Below, in pieces: positions 33,675-45,027 of a stretch of DNA of 64,000 bases; position 1 is the first letter of the stretch; every line of letters starts with the position of its first letter. The notes beneath the pieces are model-generated. The model made no database searches. It worked only from the letters and a program-made list of their open reading frames with translations, and was not told the origin of the DNA. The DNA comes from Cystobasidiopsis lactophilus (taxonomy: Eukaryota > Basidiomycota > Agaricostilbomycetes > Agaricostilbales > Chionosphaeraceae), in contig BCIO01000004.1 of the NCBI GenBank assembly GCA_001599975.1, positions 2,701,328-2,765,327 on the forward strand, read 5' to 3'. Made by a program: the position numbers and the translations under genes.

Positions 33675-34147
33675 TGGGCTTGGCTTTGCGTCTGCGCGCT
33701 GCATCGTTGAAAGAACAGAATCCTCCAGCCTCTGACTTAGACGTTTGACCGGGAGTTATCCTCTCAATCACAGCTCGAACAATCAAAGAAGCAAGGCATA
33801 GCATTCTTAAATGCGCCAGTGAGAGGAGAACAGGACAAAGTAAATGGCGATCGCGGCCAAAGACGCCGAGCAGACGGCAAGGCGTTGGTCCGAAGCAAGT
33901 CTCGCTCGTTGAGTCCCGGCTTGAATCTGCATGTAGACAGACACACGCGCCAGCGAAAATAATTGTAAACTATTGGCATAGAAAGAAGGGCAGCGGAGAC
34001 GGCCTTCCAAGTCGAGGACGTCGAGACCTGGTGGCTGTGCGTGCCCCAGGTAGGAGCTCTGGCCCAGGTTCTTCACTCTCTACCACCTATCAGTCTCATT
34101 CGAGGACTTCAAAAAGCAATCGCCACTCTCAAAGAAACCCCGATAAA

Positions 34148-34481
34148 ATGGCAGATTTCATGCACCTGTCCCCCGAGGCCTTCGGTGAGTCAAGCCACTC
34201 CCCTCTCGGGGAAGAGAGAAAAAAGAAAATTAATCGTGGCGGAAGAGGGTTACAACACCGGTCTCACTTGGATGTCGGACAAAGGACTAGAAGCCTGCCG
34301 ACACATGGGGCGCCTTCTGAAAAAGTTGAAACCCTCTTTGAAGAACCGTGTCGTGGCATCGCTCAAGAAGCTGAAACACACGAAGGGAAGTCCTCAAGCG
34401 CGAGCGGAATTCGACAGGGAGCTGGCCGAGGAGGGCGTATCGCCAACCACTAGGAGGGAGATGGAAGCCATTGTGGCTTAG
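34148..34481 (+). CDS. Small two-exon protein, family member 3
   Basis: Exon 1 (34148-34184) encodes MADFMHLSPEAF; a 61-nt phase-1 intron (GTGAGT to GGAAG) follows; exon 2 (34246-34481) encodes EGYNTGLTWMSDKGLEACRH, a basic region GRLLKKLKPSLKNRVVASLK and the end EEGVSPTTRREMEAIVA. The repeated lysine/leucine pattern suggests an amphipathic helix. No targeting signal. Confidence 0.6.
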
Positions 34482-34962
34482 TTGCACCAAGCATATCATT
34501 GCCAGCAAAAGCCTTTTCAATACCGCACACCACGGCGGCGCATTCGTGACCAATTGGGTGAGAGACAGAGTACAGCAGCCAGTTTTCAGCGAACAGACTC
34601 TTCGTGCCGCATGAGCTGTGGACGTTGTGCAGGCAGTAAGCGCAACTTAGGACTCCCAACCTCCCAAGTAGTAGATGCACCATGAGATGAAAGGCGGCAC
34701 AGATTTCCGATCTAGCGGTAGACCGCTCAAGCCTCCAAAAACGGAAAGGTAGAGTTTCGAAAGCGAGATTGAGTCTACATTAAGTCAAGGGAGCAGTTGA
34801 GCAGGGTGCATTGAAGCGCATTCAGTGCAACAGAGGCAAACAGAGGCAAGGAGGAGTCAGCGGAGACTGAGGGAGAGAAAGCGTCCTTGTGGCGGTGTTC
34901 GCACGCCAGAGCTGCAGCCGCGACTTTCAGCCGCATTCCGCGACAGTCATCATTAAAGAGCA

Positions 34963-35270
34963 ATGCAAGAAGAGCACTTGGAGGACTTGGCGCTTCCGCT
35001 GGCCATACTGCGTCAGTCTGGCCTGAGCGCATTCCGATCCAAGCTGATGGGAAGCGGTTGCCAGGGACTCTTGGCTTCCGATCATGGAAGGGCATGCTGA
35101 CTACGGTCGCATGGATCGCAAAGCACCATCCTTTCAAAGCCAGCAAGATCAAGGCCGCCTTCAAAACCTTGAGAAAGGGCAAGCGAGCGACGGCAGCCGA
35201 GAGGGCAGCGGCAGAGGAGGAGCTGAGGCGCGACTTTGCCGAGTACGCGAGGTCGTCGGTTCCGGCCTAG
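34963..35270 (+). CDS. Small two-exon protein, family member 4
   Basis: Exon 1 (34963-35011) encodes MQEEHLEDLALPLAIL; a 53-nt phase-1 intron with GTCAGT donor and CCAG acceptor follows; exon 2 (35065-35270) encodes RTLGFRSWKGMLTTVAWIAK, KASKIKAAFKTLRKGKRATA and the end AEEELRRDFAEYARSSVPA. The basic helix followed by an acidic/basic helix matches members 1 and 3 in kind. An upstream in-frame ORF from 34887 exists, but the spliced model is closer to the sister genes. Confidence 0.5.
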
Positions 35271-35745
35271 GCTCCCTGACGTAGACCTTGGATTTCCCGG
35301 ACGCCGTGTCGCGGTCCCTGTTGAACAGAGCGGGCTGCTGTCCAGCGTAGTCATCGCATGGCACCCAACAGTGGATGAGAACAGATCGCAAGTCGTCCAG
35401 CCTCGAGCTTGAAGAGTGCCAAGCGTCCAAGAAAGCCCCAACGTTAAAGTCCATCCTCAAAGCTGAGGTCGCCCACCGCCGCATAGTCGCCCAGTGATTG
35501 TGGAGGAGCCACGCCGTCCAGATGAGCGAGGCAAAGGATGGAGGAGAGCCATGGAGATTGCAAAGGACTGGTGGGGGGAGCAGCGTTCATGCAAAGCCAA
35601 GTCTTTGTGCGGAGCCGCCCGCTGCCTGTATGCCTCCGCAGTCACGTCAGCCTAACATCAGGCTAAGTGGGAGGGGAGCAGGACATACACCTCGTATCAA
35701 AAGCCCAGAGCCCTTTAACCGTAAACGAGTCGCTGTGCAAATGGG
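35271..35745. other. Intergenic between small-gene array and NTF2
   Basis: About 475 bp. Short ORFs on both strands have no recognisable content. Nothing else seen. Confidence 0.4.
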
Positions 35746-36348
35746 TCAGAAGATCAGCTCCTGGCCAGCGGCGAGCTACAAAGGCAGGGGATCCCAAGAA
35801 CGCACGAAGACATCGTTGTAGACGTAGTACGAGTTGCCGTCGGCGATGAGCTGGAAGGCCTGGGAGTAGTTGAGCGTGTTGGGGCCGTCGTCGACGAGGA
35901 GCTGGCCGGTGACGAGCACGAGGATCGAGTTGCCCGCCGGGTTCGAGGGCTGGGCGTCCAGCGTGGACACTTGGTGCTGCACCTTGCCAAATGGCAGGCT
36001 CTGTGAGTTCGCGCGTGGGCTGTCAGCAAACGCCAGGCCCAGCACAGCGAGCGGGCGTCTCTTACGCCGAGGTGCTCGACGATGGCGGCCGAGCCTTGGA
36101 TTTGCTTCGACTCCCACGTCAGCATCGAGTGGTCCCTCTGTGCGCACCATCGAGAAAATGAGCCCAGGCAAGATGGGCTGAAGGGAGAAGGCACGAACGT
36201 AGAGGCCGCCCAGCGCTTTGCGGTCCGAGTCGAACTGGTTGTAATAGAACTGCACGAAGCTGGTGGCTGTACATGCTCGTTGAATGCTAAGACACCATCG
36301 TCTAGTGCGGCAAGAGCAGCCCGTACCGACAGCCTGAGGATCAGCCAT
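35746..36348 (-). CDS. NTF2: Nuclear transport factor 2
   Basis: NTF2 carries Ran-GDP into the nucleus by binding FxFG nucleoporins. Spliced sequence reads MADPQAV-ATSFVQFYYNQFDSDRKAL, then GGLY, DHSMLTWESKQIQGSAAIVEHL, SLPFGKVQHQVSTLDAQPSN, and LVTGQLLVDDGPNTLNYSQAF, ending YYVYNDVF-ELIF after the last intron (stop at 35746). About 125 residues, the normal family size. Four introns fit. It is a single-copy housekeeping gene and helps show that the middle block is ordinary chromosome. Confidence 0.92.
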
Positions 36349-36656
36349 GACTTCTGAGGATTTGGTGCGACGAGGTCAAGCTGAGCCTCCACGCCCAAAA
36401 CTCACTGGTCAGGCGAAGGACAAGCTTCTGGTTTCCAACTGTGCGTGAATATACAAGTGTGTACAAGTGAGCTATGCAAAAATGTCCAAATCCTGCCCTA
36501 ATGCGCCTACAAAGCAATGGGCAGGGCAAACCCCCAAATTGTCCGTGTTGTTTTCCGCCCTTCGAGCCAAGAGCGCTGCATCAAGACCATCCAAGGCCTC
36601 AGGAAGCAGCAGCCCATGAGCATCAAGAGCGCGTCGAAAAAGAGCGTGAAGGTAGG
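36349..36656. other. Intergenic, NTF2 promoter and oxidase terminator
   Basis: About 310 bp without a supported gene; it must contain the NTF2 promoter. No clear motif. Confidence 0.4.
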
Positions 36657-39159
36657 TCAGTGGTGAAAGAGCCAAGCCAAGAGAGCAGGAGTGAGCGCCA
36701 CCACCGCCCAAGGGCCCGCTGAAGACAAGGGCAGCGCGCCGCTCGATTTCTGGGCAGCTTTGACGCTGGAGGGTACCTTGTAGTTGGACTTTGGTAGAGA
36801 GGGATAGGCGCCAAGTGGCTGCTTGCCCAACTGGCCATTGCCGATCATGACCAGCTTGCCGTGGCTGGGGACGCCGTTGATGACCACAAAAGCAAAGGCC
36901 GGGCCAGGAGCAAGCACGGCTGGGTTGGAAGGCAGTGGGGCCACCGTAAGCCTGTAAGTTGTCGCATTGGCGCTAAGAAGGAAGTCTTCTTGGAGTAACG
37001 CAGCGCAAACTCACGTTGCTCCATCGCCATTGTTAGCCAAGCTCGTCTCCAGCCTAACAGTGCGCTGGCCCATCTGGATAGCATGGGTGGAGAAGCCAGT
37101 TCGAACGATGACAAACTTGGCGTCGGACGCATTGCTCAGAGCCGAAATGTCAGACGCGGAGAGCTGGACGTCGAACGAGTCGCCGCCGTAGCCGATGGAA
37201 GCAGGGATGCCAGTCGGGTTGGGGCGCGGCTTGGAGAAGTAGTCCGGATAGAAGATCTCCAGGCGCGTCTCGCTCCACCACTCCACCACGGCCTTGCTCG
37301 AGTAGTTGCCGGCGTTGTACACGCTGCCATTCTTTTGGAAGTCGGCGTCTGTGAGTTTCGAAGCGCACTGACCATCAGAAACTGATGCAAGTAGGGCATT
37401 AACGACTCACAAGGGTTGGAGCCACCAATCACAACGGAGCCATCGGCAAGCAAGGAAGCGGTCGAGTGGTAGAGACGCGGCAAAGAGGCATTTTGAAGCG
37501 ACGAAGGCCTCTGCCATCGACTGCCCGAAGCAGCGCCAGGGTCAAAGTAAGCAGGCGCGTAGATCGGGTCCGTTCCAAAAGGCACTCCTTGGTAGTCGTA
37601 GCCAGAAACGCCCGACTGTGCTTTGATGAGTTATGCGAGATCTCATCAGAGATGGTGTACAGCAACGCACCGATATGCCATTAAGCATGAACAGCCTCTC
37701 GTCAGGCAAGGCAATGAACTGGCCCATGACCCTCGCTTCCGGCATGTCGTCGCTATCAGACCAGGTTGGGTTAGGATCTGTCGGTGTGATTTGAACACAC
37801 GTGGCCGAGTTGGGCTTGTTGCGGAAATAGGAGTTGGTGTTCTGGTTCGCCTCCCACTCGGCGTCGGCGTAATCCGCGCCACCGCAGAAGAGAATCGGTG
37901 AAGTCCAGTTGTTCTCGGGCGTTTGAGGCAGCATGGCGGTAGCTCCTGAAGCGGGGTAGATGCGGATGGCTTTGGTCACGTTGGGCAGCGGCGTCTCTTC
38001 GCCCGTCTCGGCGTCGAGGAGCTGGGCTTCCCATCCGGCTTGCATGAACAGCTTGCCAGAGGGCAGGAGCCAGGTGAGAGGGTAGAGGTTGGCAGGCAAG
38101 GTGCGGTTGAGGAAGAGCAGGTCGGTGTTGCTGGACGGGTGCGTGCCATCTTTGGGGTGCCACTCGAACGAAGGCTGGTTCTTGCTGCCGTCTCCTTGGT
38201 TGACAAAGCCGCCCCCGGACTCGCCACCGATGATCAGGGCGTAGCCATCCGAGTAGGCTTCCAGCGTTGGGTACCATCTTTGAGAGTTCATGTCTGCACG
38301 CACTTCCCTTGAGCTCGGAGGTTCAATGAGGGTCATCAAGGAAGAGCAGCGCACAATTGGCCGAATCGTCAACCCATTGGCAGGTCTTGTCCACACAGGG
38401 CTTCAAGATACGCAGCGCTCTCTGGCCGTCGTAGTTGTCGTAGACGCCGGTGCCCGGGGCAGCATAGACGCCGCCAGGGCCGACGGGTCCGTTTCCCCCA
38501 GCGTTGCTGGTGCTCGGGATTAGCATCTAGATCATCCGAAATGAATCAAAAGACATGGAACGCACATCCAAGACCCATCCCCCAGTGCCGTGCCTGCAGC
38601 GCAAAAGGTGTTCGTAGCCACGTCCATGCTGGGTCATCCGCTTGAGTCCTTCCTACCGGCTCAACGTCATAGACCAACTCACGCCCTTGAAGACTTGTCA
38701 GAAAGGTGGACTTCGGCGGCCCTTTTGAACAAAAAGGTGGGTGATGGTCTTTGCACAAAGCCAATGTGGTGGGCTCACCATGCTGGATGCCCTCCGATTT
38801 TGGCAGGATTGTCTGTCCGCGTTCAAGAGAACATCAGAGCCACAACCTTCGCGGCTATCTGTACTGGGACTGACTTTCACTGCAAGCCAGCAGCTACTTC
38901 ATAAGCCCACTAATTTAAGAGCAACGGAAGACGAGCGGCCTACACTTTGTCCACGATGTACAGCACGTCCTCGCTAGCCACAAAGAGCTGTTGTGCAGAT
39001 ACTCCAACATCCATCCATATCTGAGCCCCAGCAACTCAAGCACGGTTCATCGCCTCGCCGAGCTGAAGCATGAGGACGCACCTCAAAGTTGTTGTCCGCG
39101 AGCGCCTTGGAGATGCATGCTAGCGCGGCCAGTGAGGAAAGCAGGACCTTAGAGATCAT
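36657..39159 (-). CDS. Copper radical oxidase (glyoxal/galactose oxidase-like), GPI-type, copy 1
   Basis: This is a secreted oxidase that would make hydrogen peroxide from an aldehyde or alcohol. MISKVLLSSLAALACISKALA is the signal peptide. The four active-site positions known from galactose and glyoxal oxidases are present: Cys in NTFCAAGTALGD, Tyr in RWYPTLEAY, Tyr-His in PRLYHSTASLL, and His in STHAIQMGQR. The middle shows ILFCGGADYADAEW and the C-terminus has a DUF1929-like domain, then GPWAVVALTPALLAWLFHH, which fits a GPI signal. About seven or more introns. It is a tandem sister of the gene at 42058-44613; several stretches, such as IGYGGDSFDVQLSASDISAL, are identical. Confidence 0.9.
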
Positions 39160-40055
39160 TTCTGGAGAGGGAACCGTTGGATTGCCGGGCGAGAGGTGGT
39201 CTCCAAACGTATCAGATCAGGACGCCTTCGAGCCAACGCTGCTGCTCGCACTGAGGATAAAACGAGTGTGCGGGATTCCTGAGGGCTCTAGTCGATCGAA
39301 GCAGAGGTGAGAGGTGGCGGACAGAGGTCAAGGAAGATCGTCCAGAGTGGCGCGACCTCGTTCGAGAAGCCAAAATAAACAAACGTGGCAGGAAGAACGG
39401 ACAGCGTCTCCTCTTTGCTGCTCGCGACGACTCGACCCCAGAGCAAGTCTTCAAAGCAGGTCGACGCAGACCAAGAGTGCAGAGAGCCAAACGAAGCCGT
39501 CTTTCGAAATTGCTCCGCCTCGACCTTGGCGAGCGTGGGGATGAGAGCAAGGCCCGAGGACTGGCGGCCCTCCTCCCTCTTGCACCAGCTCTCATCTCTT
39601 GTTCCGTCAAAGATTAAAGCGGACGGCGACCGCCCACAGAGGTTCGTTGCTTAGGGCCTTCGCCACTGGCACCTTCGACGACTCGACGTCAAACTCCAAA
39701 GTTGAAGTCGCCTGGACTGGGTAGACCGACTGCTGCTGCTTCCTTCTTACTTAGTACTGCTTGCGAGGTAATTCCTGGATGTCGATTGTACTGTAGGGCT
39801 TGATGCCGGAACGCTTGGCTTATGGGAGTCGCTCAAGTTACTCCCATGTTCAAGGCTGAGCGCTCGCAGTCTCTCTCGCTCGACTGCTTTTGTGACCCAT
39901 GACCTGAAACACGGGAAGCGGTCTATTGAGCTGACACAAGTCCCGGCCAAGTGATCAGATGTGAGTATTTGTCTGACGATCCCGACACATCTTTCAAGAA
40001 ATTCCCGGATCAGACAGCTGCGGCGAGCCCAAACTCTCTGATGACGGATGTCAGT
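39160..40055. other. Intergenic, upstream of oxidase copy 1
   Basis: About 900 bp with no supported gene. A 132-residue minus-strand ORF at 39212-39610 is arginine- and serine-rich, without domain or splice support, and I treat it as chance. The region must hold the promoter of the oxidase. Confidence 0.45.
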
Positions 40056-41592
40056 TTAAATGCCCACGGCAAGCGAGTAGGGCAACATGCCTCCTTCGTA
40101 AGAAGTGAACAATGGGCCCAGTTGCGATCTGAACTTGTACTCGAGCGCCAATCGCCGTTCCTCGCTCGGGACTGTTTGCTTTGGTTTAGTCGCCGGCAGA
40201 AGTGCGACTACCACACTCACGGGCAGGAATAGCGGGAGCGCGAGTGGCCAGTAGCCATTGACCTTGCGGCAAGCGAAGCGTCGTATCCTTGCTCGTGCTG
40301 TCGTGATTGTCGGATTGACCAGAGCCCTCTGCGTCTGGCCCTGCTTTGCCTCCCCCTCTTCGCTTTCCTTTCCGTGCTGCTCTTGTGGCTCCTCCTTCTC
40401 GTTTACCTCCTCCTCCTCCTTGTCGCCCTCGTCGTCAACTTCCGGAACTGGTATGCCTAGCACGGCCAATCGAGTGAACAAAGAGTCAATTAAGTCGAAA
40501 AGCAGCGCATAAGTGTCTTGCGCATGCTTGGGCAGCTGTGATAAGGGGTGTTGTTGGAGGAAAGTCGTGTATTTGTGGAAAACGTTGAGGCACCAGAGAA
40601 AGGGGTTCATCTGGTTTTCAAATTGACGCTGGTGCTCGTGCGCGAAAGGTGGGAGTAGAGATCCATCCGATTGGTAGACCTCGCCTTTGCTAGTCAAACG
40701 CAGCATTTGCGGTTGAGGTGAGTTGAGCGGGTGAATGAGAAAGTACTGATCGTCGTCGATCGAGCCACCTGGAGCCGCTCGAAAGTATTTGGGCCTGAAA
40801 AAGACGATGTCATAGAGCGCGGGGTCTTTGCGACCGCGTTTGATCAGTGAGCCATAGTAGATGGCCTGCAAGCAACAAGGATCAGTCAACGAGAAGTGCC
40901 TGCTGTAGTGAAAATCGTACAAATGGTGTCAGCGGGGGGTGGGCGAGTTTCGCTGTCACTTGGGACACGTCGATGGCCTGCCGCATGTCTGCCAAGTCGC
41001 GGTGGCAAGGCGCAAATCCAAAAACATGCTTTTTGTTGTGCAGTCGGTGGTCCAGTGGATTCACTCGGCAATAACACATGGAATTGGTTTTGACTTCGTT
41101 TAAAGCATGTCCAGAGGCTGCTCACTAAAGACTAGGTTAGATGGCCCGTGGATCCAAAAATCGTCGGCGACCACTCCCAGGCTTTGGAGCAAAACCATCT
41201 GAGGGCGCTGTTTTGAGCTATTGGCCTGGGTTCGAGTGAAACCAACCTCTGACCTTCTTTTTGAAGGATCCGGCTGTCTTGGCCGCTTTGTCGATTATAT
41301 GACAGAGCTCATCAGATCCAGTCGCAAAGCCAAAGAAGAAGCGCGCTTTCTCGAGTCGACACTCTGCTATCACACTTTTCGGGGGTGTCGACTTCGATAC
41401 GTCCTTGTAGGGTGTCTGAGCTGCGCTGGATGCGGCCGCGCTAGCCTCAGAAGGCGCTCTCCAGTCTGATGGTGCCAAACTTGGCGCATCGCCAAAGCCA
41501 AAGAACCCCGGCTGCGGTTTGACTGGCTCGATGTTGCTGAAGCCTAGGGTTTTGAGGCCGGCTGCTAGTTCTAAGACGCGTGGATCTGGCAT
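40056..41592 (-). CDS. Unrecognised protein with a single C-terminal membrane segment
   Basis: I do not recognise a family. The chosen start gives MPDPRVLELAAGLKTLGFSN; KPQPGFFGFGDAP follows, then STPPKSVIAECRLEKARFFFGFATGS. After introns near 41235 and 40870-41170 comes AIYYGSLIKRGRKDPALYDIVFFRP, a long well-formed domain, then an acidic stretch (DDEGDKEEEEVNEKEEPQ), a hydrophobic segment GYWPLALPLFLPVSVVVALL near the C-terminus, and a short tail ending MLPYSLAVGI. This looks like a membrane-anchored cytosolic protein. A longer start at 42051 is open. A possible intron in the membrane segment (GTGAGT, 49 nt) would break the frame and is unlikely. It lies between the two oxidases. Confidence 0.7.
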
Positions 41593-42057
41593 AGTAGAAG
41601 AGCTAGAGGCGGTGGAGGAAGTAACGCTTGGCAGTGGCCGGTCACGGTGGTGGCGATCCAACATGTCACCTCCCAGCTCGGCGACCCCCTCTCTCTCCCA
41701 CATCCATACGTCAGAGACTCCTTTCCATCGCTCTGGATGTAGTGCAATAGCCTTCCCATGCAGTGCCGACCGGAGAGCGGCGACGTTCCTTCGGCTTTGC
41801 CACCCGCCACGAATGAGGCTTTGGCTTGGTGTGCATTGCCAAAACGAACGCATTGAATGCATGCTAACAAATGAGGTGTGAGAATTGCAAAAGGATGGGG
41901 GTTTGGTCGTCGTATCGTCAACAAGAAGTAGTGTCCATTGTTTGTAGTTTGCCTTCACCAGCAGGCAAAAAGTGTCCGTTTTCCCCTCGTCTCTCCGTCC
42001 AACCTCCTGAGAAGAAAGAAGCTGACCAGAGCTTGGGACCTTTGATGTCAAGGGCGA

Positions 42058-44613
42058 TTAATGAAGGGCGAAAGCGAGGAGGGCAGCAAAGGCCAAAGTG
42101 ACCACATGCGGCAAGAGGGCGGGGGCGGAGCTCGACTTGTGCTGCGCGTTGTTCGCGGCGGACTGGGTGGCTTGGGCCGCGGAGAGGGAGGAAGCTGCGG
42201 ATTGAGCGGCGGCTGAGGCTTGGTAGGTCGACGAAGGCAAGGTAGGGTAGGCGCCGACGGGCTGGGTGCCGAGCTTGCCATTGCCGACCATGACCAGGGT
42301 GCCGTTGCTGGGCACGCCGTTGATGACGACGAAGAACAAAGCGGGGCCGGGAGCGAGCACGGCTGGGTTGGCAGGTAAAGGCGCCACCGTGAGCCTGTGA
42401 GTTCTCGCAACAACGTCAGAAGAAAGCCTTCTGGGGTAAAGCCGCGCGAACTCACGTTGCTCCATCGCCATTGTTAGCCAGGCTAGTTTCCAACCTGACC
42501 AGCCTCTGGCCCATCTGGATGGCGTGGGTGGAGAAGCCAGTTCGGACGAGGACGGCCTTGGCGTCCGAGGCATTGCCCAAAGCGGAGATGTCCGAGGCGG
42601 ACAGCTGGACGTCGAACGAGTCGCCGCCGTAGCCGATGGAAGCGGGGATGCCAGTCGGGTTGGGGCGCGGCTTGGAGTAGTAGTCCGGGTAGAACTTCTC
42701 CAGCCGGGTCTCCGACCACCACTCGACCGTGTCCTTGGAGGAGTTGGCGCCGGCGTTGTACACGCTGCCGTTGGTTTGGAAGTCGGCGTCTGTAAGCAAC
42801 CTCCTCTATCACTTTCTAATGAAGGGCTGTTGAGAGAGGAAGACTTACAAGGGTTGGAGCCAGCGACGATGATGGAGCCATCAGCGATCAACGTGGCCGT
42901 GGAGTGGTAGAGCCGGGGCAAGGAGGCGTTCTGGAGGGAGGACGGGCGCTGCCACCTGTTGCCCGAGTCGGCTTTGGGGTCGAAGTAAGCGGGCGCGTAA
43001 ATCGGGTCCGTGCCATAAGGCACGCCATTGGTGTCGTAGCCCGCCACGCCGCTCTGTTCATTAAGGGACTACTTCAATCCAAGTTAATGGATAAAGGAGG
43101 AGGCAAAGACGAACGGAGATGCCATTGAGCAAGAAGAGCCTCTCGTCGGGCATGAGGATGAACTGGCCCATGACTCTGGCCTCTGGCATGTCGTCGTTGT
43201 CGGTCCAAGCCGGGCTCGCGTCGTCCGGGGTGATCTGGACGCAAGTGGCCGAGTTGGGCTTGTTGCGGAAGTAAGCGTTCGAAGCCGCGTTGGCCTCCCA
43301 CTCGCCGTCGGCGTAATCAGCACCGCCACAGAAGAGGATGGGCGCCGTCCAGTTGTTCTCTGGCGTTTGGGGCAGCATGGCGGTGGCCGCTGAGGCCGGG
43401 TAGATGCGCACGGCTTTAGTGACGTTGGGCAAGCGGGTTTCCTCGCCCGAGTCGGCGTCGAGCAGCTGGGCTCCCCAGCCGGCCTGCATGAACAGCTTGC
43501 CGGAGGGCACGAGCCAGGTTAAAGGGTAGAGGTTGGCGGGCAAGGTGTCGTTGAGGAACTGGAGCTGGACGTTGGTCGACGGGTGCGCGCCGTCCTTCGG
43601 GTACCACTCGAACGAGGGCTCGTTTTGAGAGCCGTCCGCGTTGTTGACGAACCCGCCCCAGTCGTCGCCGCCAATAATGAGCGCATAGCCGTCCACGTAG
43701 GTCTCCAAAGTCGGGTACCACCTCCGGGCGTTCATATCTTAATCCCCTCTCCCCATCAGCTCACTTCCGTTTAGAGAAAGAAGGGGAGGACGCACAATTG
43801 GCAGGTGCGTCGACCCAGTTGCAGCGCTTGTTGGTGCACGGGTTGAGGATGCGGAGGGCCTTGCCGCCGTCGTAGTCTTCGTAAGGCTTGGCGCCGGAAG
43901 TGACGGTGGCGCCGCCTTTCCCGACCGGGTTGTTGCCGCCCGCGTTGCTAATCCGCCCTTTCAGTTTCTATTCCCAAGAATTGAATCAAGGGAGAAGAAA
44001 CTGACATCCAACTGCCATTCCCCAAAGCCGTTCCGGCCGCGCAGAATGAGTTGGTCAAGATGTCCATGCTGTAAGACATCTCCGAACTCTTAGCCTCAAG
44101 AAGTGGCTAAGGTAAAGGAGAATCGCCTTACGACCTGGAAGTCTTGGAGGACACATGAACTTCCGCAGCCCTTTAAGGTCCACACGTTAGCATGCCAAGA
44201 TTATGCCGAGAGAGAGGAAAAACGGACCAGGCAGGATGACCAGCGACCGTCCCAGGGTTGTCTGTCAGCTCATGCCGCTAAGGTTAGACCAATTGAATGT
44301 CTAAGGTGAAGGGCAAAAAACTGACTTTCACTGTGGGTGCCCAAGCCCATTCAGCTTTTTTCCTTGCCCAAAAAAGCGGAATTAGGCGAAAAGGAAAACC
44401 CACGCCTTGTCCACGATGTAAACGACGTCTTCAGAAGCAGCGAACAACTGCTGGGCCGAAACTTGGGCGTCCAACCAGATCTAATTCACTCCTTCCTCTC
44501 AGTATCATCCCGGATCAAGCCAGGGGTTGGGGGACACAGACTTCAAAGTTGTTGTCTGCCAATACTGAGGAAGACAGCAAGGCTAAGAGGCCGACCAGAG
44601 CTTTGGAAGCCAT
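42058..44613 (-). CDS. Copper radical oxidase (glyoxal/galactose oxidase-like), GPI-type, copy 2
   Basis: The signal peptide is MASKALVGLLALLSSSVLA, followed as in copy 1 by DNNFE. The radical-site residues are the same: NSFCAAGTALGNG, RWYPTLETY, PRLYHSTATLI and STHAIQMGQR. The end carries a serine/alanine-rich linker and LPHVVTLAFAALLAFALH, which fits a GPI signal. Intron positions match copy 1 wherever I can compare, so the pair arose by tandem duplication with introns in place. The serine/alanine linker is longer here, a point of divergence. It is divergent from CCT4 (414 bp apart). A peroxide-making surface enzyme could feed lignin or cell-wall oxidation. Confidence 0.9.
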
Positions 44614-45027
44614 TTTTTGTTGAGAATTAGGGGGTGCGCGATGAAACTCGAGAAGCAATGCCCGTCCAAAGAGCTGGAATGAACGAGTGGAGTAGTTTTT
44701 AGGATGGCTAACAGAGCCGAGCAGCAGAAGTGGGCAGTGGATGATCCAAAAAAAGAGGGCCGCAGTGTAGGTAGCGTGGTTTGGGAGAGAGAAACAAACA
44801 AATGGAGGCGAGGTGAGAGTCGGAAGCCGGTCCTCGGACTTTGGTGTTCGCCGGGGGTAACCAGTGTCTACAGGAGTTCCAAAGCAGTCAATGCCAGGCC
44901 TCGCCACAGTCGAGATTGGAGGATTGAGAGCAACCCACCCTCGGCGAGCATGAAGCACGGGAGGTTATGAAGCCTCTCCCCCTTGTGCATGAACGCGGTT
45001 TGTGCACGCCTTGTCCAGCAACGAGCA
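44614..45027. promoter_or_regulatory. Divergent region, oxidase copy 2 / CCT4
   Basis: 414 bp between divergent starts. No canonical motif stands out. Confidence 0.45.

Larger units (their letters stand above)
32100..34090 (+). repeat. Decayed tandem duplicated segment (three copies)
   Basis: Segments at about 32130-32450, 32995-33327 and 33985-34090 align with each other by eye. The first two share the 3' end of a small gene or its remnant (GCCAGGCTGCGAGCTA), a block rich in GAGGGCGGAGAAG, and a box reading TCTCCTACCACC at 32438-32449 and 33315-33326. The third copy is shorter and keeps TCTCTACCACC at 34077-34087. Each box lies 44-75 bp before the start codon of a small two-exon gene. The copies are clearly diverged, so the duplication is not recent. 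Confidence 0.65.

Noticed and set aside
39212-39610. 132-residue ORF on the minus strand
   Set aside because: Arginine/serine-rich, no domain, no splice support, lies upstream of an oxidase.
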